From Oscarella lobularis (Eukaryota; Porifera; Homoscleromorpha; Homosclerophorida; Oscarellidae), in assembly GCF_947507565.1 (NCBI RefSeq), contig NC_089186.1, positions 434,001 to 498,000 of the forward strand: a stretch of DNA of 64,000 nucleotides. The letters run 5' to 3'. A program made the position numbers and the translations under genes. How positions within the stretch are numbered: position 1 is the first letter of the stretch; each line of letters starts with the position of its first letter. Positions 55,780 through 64,000 of the stretch are shown in pieces. The notes under the pieces are model-generated. The model had not been told where the DNA came from and did no database searches. It saw nothing but the letters and a program-made list of their open reading frames with translations.

Positions 55780-58700
55780 ATGACACCTATGATCACCGCT
55801 CTCGTTCTCGCGCTCATGTCGAACGCCGGCTCGGCTTACTTTCTCGGCGATCCCGGCGTTTTCAATCAGATGATCAACAAGTACGGCAACAGCATGGGCA
55901 CAATGAACGAAACCGCTATCACCATCTACATGATGGGCAACGATCTCGTTGGCAAGGTGACGCCGCCGAACGTCTTTCGCGTGCTCGACTTTCTCAAACT
56001 CATGCTACCGTCCGTTGCCGCGACGCTCGGCATCGACGAGGCGAATCTCGACAATCCGTTCAATTTTCCCGTCGACAATTTCACGCTCAACATAGTCGAA
56101 GACTATTGGTGCATCGGCACGCAGGAGCTACCCTCTATGCCACTTATATCCAATTTCATGACGTTGTCTGACGTCACGGTGCTCGTTTGCCTCGAGCTCA
56201 GTCCCGACGCGACGTCGCTGTCCGATCGGATACAAGTGACTGAGTTCGCGATAGCCGGCGTCTGGCAAATGGGAAGCATCGGTCTCGAATTCAAATTCAG
56301 TAAGGTCGGCTCGACGTTCTATTTTCGCGGCGCGCCTACCACCGGTCTACCCGTCGGCACGTTTGTTGAGTATCTAGGTGCCAAGCTACTGCCGGACGAA
56401 TTCGCCACGCCTCTCCGGAATTCCGGACTCGATAAGTTTAGCATAGAGAAAGCGCGTTTCATTGGCGTCTACGATAGCGACGGTTTCGCTATCGGACTCT
56501 CCGGCAATCCGACTATACAGGGATGGGGCAGCTTTCGATGTCATCTCATTATAACGCGCTACATCCAGAGGGAAAGGGCAAGAAAGGGCATTGCCGTGAC
56601 GATCGCCGTTAACTTTCCCGATTTCTCGCTCGCAAATCTCGTTCAGAAATTATCCGGCTACGACATCAGCGACGTTCCCTTCCTGGGAACTCTGACTATA
56701 CCGGAAACGGGCGTGATTATCTCGACACGTGACTTGATACCGAACTTTCTACCCGAAGTCTTGGACGGGATCTTGGCCCAGGCAGGGCCAATTTACAAGG
56801 GTCTCACGTTTGTGACTGCATTACCTATTATACCTAATCAAGAACCCGTCATATTCGTTATTCACATCGGCTCCGGCGGACTCAAACTGACCATCGCCGA
56901 TCCCGGTCGAGCGCTTACTCTGGGTAACATTCTAAGCGCTATCATTCCGGATTTTTCCGTGAACGAACTCACAGACCTTCCGCCTGGAATATCGGACCTC
57001 GTTCAAACTCTACTTAACATTCAACTGTTCGGCTTTTCTCTATCGACGAAACCCAAGTGCATTGCTGTCGAATTCCAAATTAATCAAGCGGTCGATATCG
57101 TACCGGGATTCGCAAGCATTATTAACCCGTCGCTCTACATCAACGCGACGTTCTCCAAACCGCGTACTATAGTGATCAAGGTGGGAGGACTTTGGAAATT
57201 CGGCTCGGAGGCGTTTCCAATAGCAATCGAACCGGCTCCTTTACCTCCGATACTGCCCGGGCAAAATAACGTTCTGCGCAAAGCGAAAGGCTTTATCCTA
57301 ACCGGAGATGGAGACGAAATAAGCGTTCAGAGCGTCATTAAAAAATTCGACGCCGATTTTCTACCAGAAGAACTTCAGTCCGTACTCGAACGGGCATCGA
57401 TGTTGGATATCGCTATAGTAAGTCCAACATTTAGGATTCCAATAGGCACGGGCGCAAAAGGCTTCCAATGTCATTTTTCCGGTCAACCGAGAATCAACGG
57501 CTGGTCCGAAGTGACTCTAAACGCCGTCGTAAGCAAAACGACGGGAAGGGCGGCTCTCGCCGTCGGCTTCGAGTTCGCCAATATGGGAATCGCCGATCTT
57601 ATAGAGAAACTAACTAGAATCAATGTCAAAGCGTTAAGTCTCCTCGATCGATCGATGAAAGTCGCCTTTATGATATCGTCGCGTACTGTGGACAACGTCG
57701 TGCTCGAAGGCGAAGCCCTAAGCAAAATTCCTCTCAAAAGCGGTCTTTCGATCGTCGCCGTTTTTACGTTTCCCAGCGACTGTTTAGGAGACTCGTTCTG
57801 CGAGTTTGCCAAAGGAGCGCTCGGCAGCAGCGCGAGTTTGCAAATCGCTGCGACGATTACGTCCCTACGTCAGTTCAGCTTATCGGCGGGCGTAAACAAC
57901 ATCCAATTGGGCGCAGGTCTCATTCTCAGCGAAGCGGCGCTCGAGTTTGCCATAGGCGTAGAAACGTACGTTGGTATACGCGCTACGCTAGCGCTCAGCG
58001 ACCCGCCGCTCTCGTTCACCGGATGGGTTCGAGCGGGCATTCAGGGCCTCGAACTCGGCATGACGATGAACGGCATATGGAAACGAGCCTTCGGTATCGA
58101 TTTTCTCGCTTTCGGCAACGGCATCATATCGATCACACTCAAGCCTGGAGTCCCGTTGCCCGGTATCGAATTGGGCGGCGAAGTGCGCGTAGGAAAACTA
58201 GACAGCGGACGCGAAATCATCGCAAAGGTCTATCTCGGAATCGATCCCACAATGCCTCGTCGTAATTATTTCTACGGATCGATCACAAAACTGACAATCG
58301 CTTCCGTACTCGAAGCGTTTGACATCGATTTGACTCTACCGCAGTGTCTAGCTAACAGCGGTCTTCCCAATGGACTTGAAGTCTCGTTCGCCTTAGAAGC
58401 GCGAGAGCTCGTTCCTTCAGGCATCGTCATACCCCAGGGATTCGTTCTAAATGGCACGATTGACATTCTAGGCTGGCGACTAAAGGCCTATATCAACATA
58501 GGCCTTCCTCGTGGCATCAAAGTTGACATTCGCATGGATCCTCTTAATATAGGAGGCGGCGTTCTAAAAATGTACAAATCGAGAACCGAAACGACGGTCG
58601 GTCCACTTCTCGTCGCCGACGTCACCGCTTCGCCGCCGAAAGTCAACGTCACGGCGGCGGGTTACGTGAGCTTGTTCTTCGGATTAGTCGAAGCGGAGAT

Positions 58701-60861
58701 ATTTCTCCAAATAACGAACACGTATTTCATCTTCTATGTACGAAGGAGATTCTTTCTCTTCGACGCCCTGTTGAGGGTCTACGCCCCGTACGGATCCCTA
58801 CAGGAGGCGTCGTTTCAAGTCTACGGACTCCTATCGACCGAATGGATGAAAAAACTCGAGAAAGAAGTCTGCGATGCAATAGACGGCGCCGCGAAGACGG
58901 CGACGGACGCAATAGATCGGGAGCAGAGAAAAGTCGACGAGTTCAATTCGAAATTCGACGCGGCTGTGTCGGATCTTCAAGGAAAACGACGCAACGTCAA
59001 CAATCTCTGCGGACTTCGATCTTGCTCCAGCTGTAAGATATTGTCCTGACGACTAATTAATATTTTTCGAATATCATTTTTTCTTAGTTTGCATGGGATG
59101 TCCGTCGTGGAATTCGTGCTGTACGCGTTGGTGGGGAAGTTGCATCGGCTGTCCCGGGTGGAACGGTTGCTGCTGGCGCGCTCCTGACCTCGTGTGCGAG
59201 GCGTACAACATCGGTTGCAAGGCGCTGCGCGGAGTTGCCTACGCCGCCTTATGGCTCGTGGAGAAAGTCGTCGATAACAGTCGATGGACACTCGACGTGG
59301 CCAAGGGAGTATTGGAAGGGGTCAAGTGGACCGTGCGCGCTGGCGCCGAAGCGGCGAAGTTCGTCGTTCGGCTCGGTCTCGGCGGAATCATAAACATCAA
59401 GAAAATCGAATTTGACGTCAAAATTGGACTCGTCGAATCTGGACACTTTTCCGGAACGATCGTCGTTTCGTTCCTGCGAAAAACTGACGTCACGCTGAGT
59501 TTTACCCTTCAATTCGAAAGCGTAGAAAATATGGCTTCGGATTTGGCTAATGCGATTTTTCCCGGCATTACAGGACGACGCAAGCGAGAGGTCGAAGAGA
59601 CTCTTCGTCGACACATGCCCGACTACAGTCGTCGACACTATATGCCCGAAATGTACATCTATAAGCCTGGCTCGGCAGCCGAATACCGACCCAAACGTGA
59701 ATATCAGGAATCGATCTACGAAAAAACTGTATTCGTCGCGAGAAAACGATCGTTGACTGACGAGCTGCAAGCTGAGAAGAAAACCGTTGAATTGAATCTT
59801 GTTGAAATGCATAACCGCGTTCTGCAGTTTGCTCGGCCGTCCGGCAGTGCAACGGCAGCACCGGGCAGTTCGAATCAAGCAAAACTTCTACGTCTCGACC
59901 AATTGAAGCAGACACTCGGTAAACCGTAATCCAATCGAATAATTAATAAAAAAATATTTTTGAGTTGTAACCGTTTCTTTCTGCTGTATAGACACTCCTG
60001 CGGAGAAATGCGATCATTTCGGTGCGATCAAAGAATTCATCCTTGAAATACCTCTCGCTATGGAGGTTGTCTACGGAGAGTGGAAAAAGACCATTGGCAA
60101 TTACTCTAACGAAGTCAAATCTCTTAGTGAGGGCTATGCGAACGTAAGTAGGCAAGAAGCCGAGGTAGCAGCAACGGTTGCTAAGGCAAAGCAAGAATTC
60201 CGCGATTTCGAAGCAGCAGAACGAAATCAATCAGATCTCGTTGAAGAGGCGAAAAATTTGCCCAACGTGACAGCCTCGCCCGCTTTTCTTACGGCGGCAG
60301 ACACGGTAACGTTTAGCAATAACATGACGGAAGAAAAGATTAACAAGGAATTGGTCGTCGAAGTGGGCAATGGTAGAAAACATAGGCAATAGTCTACAAA
60401 CTCACTCGTTTCATTTCTAAGGTTATTCGGAGTGGAATCGAACGTTCAAGGACGAAGTGGTTTCAGAGAACATTCAAACAATTAAGGCCATTGTACAGGC
60501 ATATGGCGACGACGTGACCAAGGAGACGGGCTTGACGCTCGCTGAATATGTCAACGAAGTCTTTAAGGCTCTTAAAGCTCCGTACGAAACTATTTCGCCT
60601 GGCGATCCTCACTTCGATTCGGCTGTCAATCTTCTTGAAAGCTTGGGGGTGATCAAACAGGTAGATTTTTATCCGCGTTTAGTTTGTCACTATCTCTAAG
60701 GAGTTTTCTCATTTGATCAGAATTTGGATACTCTTATTCACGAGACGATTTTTAAAGCGAAAGAAATATCGGACACCCTACTCGCTGAAATGAAGGAAAT
60801 TGCGCAGATTAAAATCTTCTGCACGGGAAGTCCAAGCGCAAGTGCGAAGACCTCTGGCTAA
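55780..60861 (+). CDS. Large secreted repeat protein L-D, 5 exons, about 1614 aa
   Basis: Exons: 55780-59032, 59088-59918, 59992-60372, 60422-60660 and 60721-60861, identical in length to those of L-C. The start is the ATG of the signal peptide (MTPMITALVLALMSNAGSAY); the open frame back to 55681 spans the TATTATAAGAC promoter element and is not coding. It has the same order as its paralogues: beta-type repeats, coiled coil, GCPSWNSCC and GCPGWNGCC modules, TGRRKRE furin-like site and helical tail. It differs from L-C by scattered substitutions, mostly conservative, and no frame damage, so it is probably functional. The family is not recognised; extracellular location is inferred from the signal peptide and sequons. 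Confidence 0.87.
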
Positions 60862-62416
60862 AGCCAATTACTTATCTCTCCGTCTTCTTTATGTCTCACT
60901 TCCTCGGTTAAAATCTGACGTTTTTTTCTATTGTGCTAGCACCTCTTGTCTTGTTGAGTAAATGTTCTTATGGTTTGTAGCAAGCAAAGCATGGCGTCAC
61001 CTAAAGCACGCCCTTTCTTACTGCAATAGATCAAGCAGTGCATTTGGTCGCTTTTGCAAAGAACGTCTGCATGGTTGAAAATCACAGTCAAATGATAGAC
61101 GAACGGTTTTACATGAGGTTAAATTTGCTTCGGGTGATACGAAATATCTACAGTAAAAACCGTCTTCTCTTTCCGAAAGCACATTAGGTACAAACGCGCC
61201 GTCTAAGAACTAGACAGCTGTACATTGGATCCAATAATTTACCTGCAAGTTAAAACTAGATTACCTCACAATCCATTGACCTAAAATATGCATCTATTCA
61301 AACCTAAATTACCTGAATAATCCATTGATATGGTCTAACCGGGAGTGCATGGAGGCTGCCAGCTAAGCACGTTCAGGGGCAAAGGGGCTACAAACCTACT
61401 ACACCTCTAACCGCCCTACCTACTGACAGCCGCCCTATACCCTAATGCAGAGGGGAAGGACCCGTGCACACTAACATAGTCGACCTGTGATGCAAACAGA
61501 GTACGAATTATCTCTACGTAACGAATGCGTGTCGTCCCCTCTATCCTCCTGTCACACACACACACAGGAAGCTTTATGCACTGCCATGACACCAGCTCTC
61601 ATTCCTGAACCCCAACCCGCCCTCCATTACACAGTTGCCTAGTTTTTAGATCCGTTCGGAAATCGTTCTATGCTCAGGAGCGTGAGCAGTGGCACGCCAG
61701 GCAATCCGCGACGTGTGTGTGGCAGAGAGTCCCGCCCCCTAAGTGCATGCCTACACCACGGGACCCCCAAAGGGAACCTTGGAACAATTTCTTTGATCTT
61801 CGTCGGCGCTACCACTGGAAGACTGCGCTGGAGAATTCGACATTTTCCCAGTGAGAAGCTTCGACGACGCCGTGCCGTTCGAGAGGTTTGGTGAAAAGTA
61901 GAGACGCTTTACGTCGAAGCGAGCTTATTTGTCACTGTGAGAACACGTGAATTCGTTTAGGAAACGTAGAAATATAGATATAGACATACTGAGGCGCGGT
62001 GCACTCGAGCAGTTACTGTAGAGCACGGAAGCGAACGAGGATGAGAAAGGGGGCCCAGCGGTAAAAAGAGAACGCTAATGCCGACGAATTGTACTAAATG
62101 GAGACATAAATGGCATGCGAGAACACGCGAGTGCGTGCGACTCTAGATTGCTTACCAGCGAGTGGATTGCGGTCTGGTCTGCAGAAGAAGAGTCTTCTCC
62201 GGGAGATTGCGAATGTGTCACGTGGGACTACTACTCCTCCTGGAAACTGGTCCTTGTCGACTCACTGCGCTCGATTTAACTGCGGCGGGTCAATATTGTC
62301 ACAATTTTGTTCTTGTGATCGTGACTTCGCAGATTCGACGTGTTTATACCCAATTCTGATCGCCATCCGTCTCGAATATCCGCATTCTCAGCAAAAGGCG
62401 CGTCAACAACGAGGAA
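60862..62416. other. 3' flank of L-D with block R
   Basis: 60862-61210 matches the 3' flank of L-C; 61210-62245 is block R copy 3. 62245-62416 shows nothing recognisable. No gene is supported. Confidence 0.55.
61210..62245 (+). repeat. Block R, copy 3
   Basis: Collinear with 49085-50070. The copies end with CTCCGGGAGAT(T/C)GCG(A/T)ATGTGTCACGTGGGAC, related to segments at 38724 and 51220 in the claudin-E spacers. Confidence 0.7.
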
Positions 62417-62909
62417 ATGATCGAGCTCGGACTTCTTTCAGACCGAGACGCCGACGAGGACTCCGACGCCATCTCCAGAGCCGACAGTCGCCATGGACAC
62501 CGATCATTCAAACTCTCCGACGAACTGAATAACTTCGCCGAAGGCCAAGCGAAACGAATCGCACTGCGCGTCGACAAAGGATCGAACGTCGAGTTCCTCT
62601 ACGACGTCGACAAGCATCACCGTGACGTCACAGTTCGACCGTCGTGCACGAAGCGTTATGGGAAATGGGAGATGAAATGGGTTTGAAGTGGTTCATCTCC
62701 GATAAGGTAGAAAACATGGGTCTTTGGTTATTTATATGTACTTAACTAATAATGTCTCAGACTGTGAGACTGCTCACTGTGAGTCTCATTGAAATTCCTC
62801 CTCACGTGAAAGACTGGAAATTGATGCTCCAGGACGAGCACAATATAGCGATATTTGGAGGACTGGGCCGATCGTTTGGACAGGTGGTATCCGTCTGAAT
62901 TGAAACAAT
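62417..62909 (+). CDS. Hypothetical coding fragment, possibly two exons, frame uncertain
   Basis: 62417-62686 is an 89-codon frame with good codon use (MIELGLLSDRDADEDSD..., KLSDELNNFAEGQAKRI). Near its end another frame reads HEALWEMGDEMGLKWFISDK up to a GTAGAA donor at about 62707. A TCTCAG acceptor at about 62760 continues in phase with TVRLLTVSLIEIPPHVKDWK to SFGQ near 62900. The switch of frame means an indel, a missed intron or a decayed gene. No family is recognised. Confidence 0.35.
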
Positions 62910-64000
62910 TCGTTTCGATGATGTCATTCTCAGGTTTGGAGAGAGCTAGGGGCTAATGGGATGGAATGCCAAAATTGACAACAACGCTCGCGATTCTAAG
63001 CCAAAGGCATCGGCTACTGTTCTTCAAAGAAATACTCGCATCTCTAATTTCATACACTTGCTGAGAAAATATTTTCTCAATTTTTTGTCTAATATAAATG
63101 TATCACGTGATATGTCTTTGAGTATTGATCTCCGTTGATTCCAAAAGGACCGATCGAATGCGTTTTAGAAGAGACTAGAGTTCATTAGGTAAGCTCCGAT
63201 GGAACGGGCCTCTCAAAAAAAAAGCGTTTTCCTAGCTCTCGACGGCTTCTTCGCTAGCCATAGCGTACGCGCTTTGGTGACAAGTACGCGTCTATCGAGC
63301 ACTACTCATCCTGCCGTCCGGATGTGGCAACGAGCTCGAGCGTCTTTCATAGGACCACACCCACCTTCCCTACGCTTCCTTTATTTATGCAGTTACTAGA
63401 CAAAAGGCAGAAAGAGAGACGACGACAATGAACTTGTACATGTTCGGTTTGTCGCGACGGTGAAATGAGGAGAAAGAGCTACTCGCGTTGCTTAGGTGCG
63501 ACGACGAGTTTCCGTCTCGAAAATATATCTAATGTTGTTGGCACGTCTGGGGACGCTCTTCCCACAGAAGTGACGCCGATCTGTTATTGAGGCGGCCTAG
63601 GCAAAGTCGATTTGCGCACAAGAGCCAGTCTGGAGCTTGAGCGTAGCCCCACGCGCTGACACTCGTGCATCTGCGCTGTTTCTGAAATAAGCAAGAAAGG
63701 CGTACTCTGCATCCACAAGTCTCACCACTTAGTCCTTGTTTTTTTTTCCGCTGCAGCTCGGAGAAAAAAGGATGTGTACCGCGGCCCCGGGATGGGGCAC
63801 GTTTGATCGCTTGATCGTTGCAGCAGGCAATCCTCCAAAGATAAACTATCTCTATTAATGGAGAGAGATCATGCATGAGGTTTTTTCGTGCAGGTCCAAC
63901 CGCCGCGCCGTTATTGATAAAGATAGATTTGCTCTTTGTACGCGCTCGGAGAACCAGGCGAATTCTGATGCAACAATAAATTCGACAAAGAGGACAACTT
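62910..64000. other. Right end, no supported gene
   Basis: Small frames (63199-63399 plus, 63529-63876 minus) show no domains, start context or paralogue. A TTCGTGCAG acceptor-like site near 63895 could open an exon that runs out of the window. Confidence 0.4.

Larger units (their letters stand above)
50083..62245. repeat. Segmental tandem duplication, unit 2
   Basis: Second copy of the claudin, E, L and R unit described for 37436-50070. Its left edge truncates the claudin copy; its right edge lies after block R near 62245. Confidence 0.8.

Noticed and set aside
63529-63876. 115-codon minus-strand frame at the right end
   Set aside because: No domain, no recognisable composition and no paralogue; likely chance.

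Overview
The window looks like nuclear DNA of an early-branching animal, most likely a sponge; a compact homoscleromorph such as Oscarella is a guess from overall character, not proven. The reasons are compact genes split by short GT-AG introns (about 50-125 nt), secreted and membrane proteins of animal type (Kelch/EGF receptor kinases, a claudin-like protein, ZYG11-like proteins), and a decayed piece of mitochondrial nad6 of the type found in sponges and cnidarians. There are no operons, Shine-Dalgarno sites, CRISPR arrays or recognisable tRNA/rRNA genes.

Layout. 1-3.5 kb: 3' part of a large secreted repeat protein (L-A, +). 3.5-5.1 kb: spacer holding an inverted copy of a block here called R. 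5.1-10.2 kb: L-B (-), head-to-head with E-1 (+, 11.1-14.2 kb), a secreted protein that joins a trypsin-like domain without the catalytic histidine to two endonuclease/exonuclease/phosphatase (EEP) domains. 14.5-23.4 kb: a kinase pseudogene and two Kelch/Cys-rich/EGF receptor-like kinases. 23.4-26.6 kb: gene-poor, with repeats. 26.6-31.6 kb: two intronless ZYG11/ZER1-like leucine-rich-repeat proteins. 32.8-36.8 kb: a borosin-type peptide alpha-N-methyltransferase with a very long C-terminal extension. 37.4-38.1 kb: a claudin-like gene. 39.3-48.7 kb: E-2 (-) head-to-head with L-C (+), then R. 50.1-62.2 kb: a tandem duplicate of the preceding ~12 kb (broken claudin copy, E-3, L-D, R). 62.4-64 kb: weak coding signals only.

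The most unusual gene is the methyltransferase at 32785-36831. Across one clear splice junction (intron 36350-35841, which interrupts a conserved motif) it gives a complete tetrapyrrole-methylase-fold domain with the residues used by fungal self-methylating borosin precursors (the OphMA type of the omphalotin pathway). It is followed by the helical clasp-like region, five to six beta-rich repeats, an Ala/Val/Ile-rich segment and an acidic ETTET tail. Borosins are RiPP (ribosomally made, modified peptide) precursors known to me from fungi and bacteria; one in intron-bearing animal DNA between animal genes would be a strong novelty candidate.

The second theme is a repeated gene pair. Three times an EEP protein (E) and a large secreted repeat protein (L) stand head-to-head over a 0.9-1.1 kb shared promoter region, one pair being inverted relative to the other two. 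This suggests co-regulated extracellular proteins, perhaps acting on the same target outside the cell, but their function is not evident from sequence. Exon structures below were worked out by hand from splice sites, reading phase and paralogue comparison; no similarity search was run.
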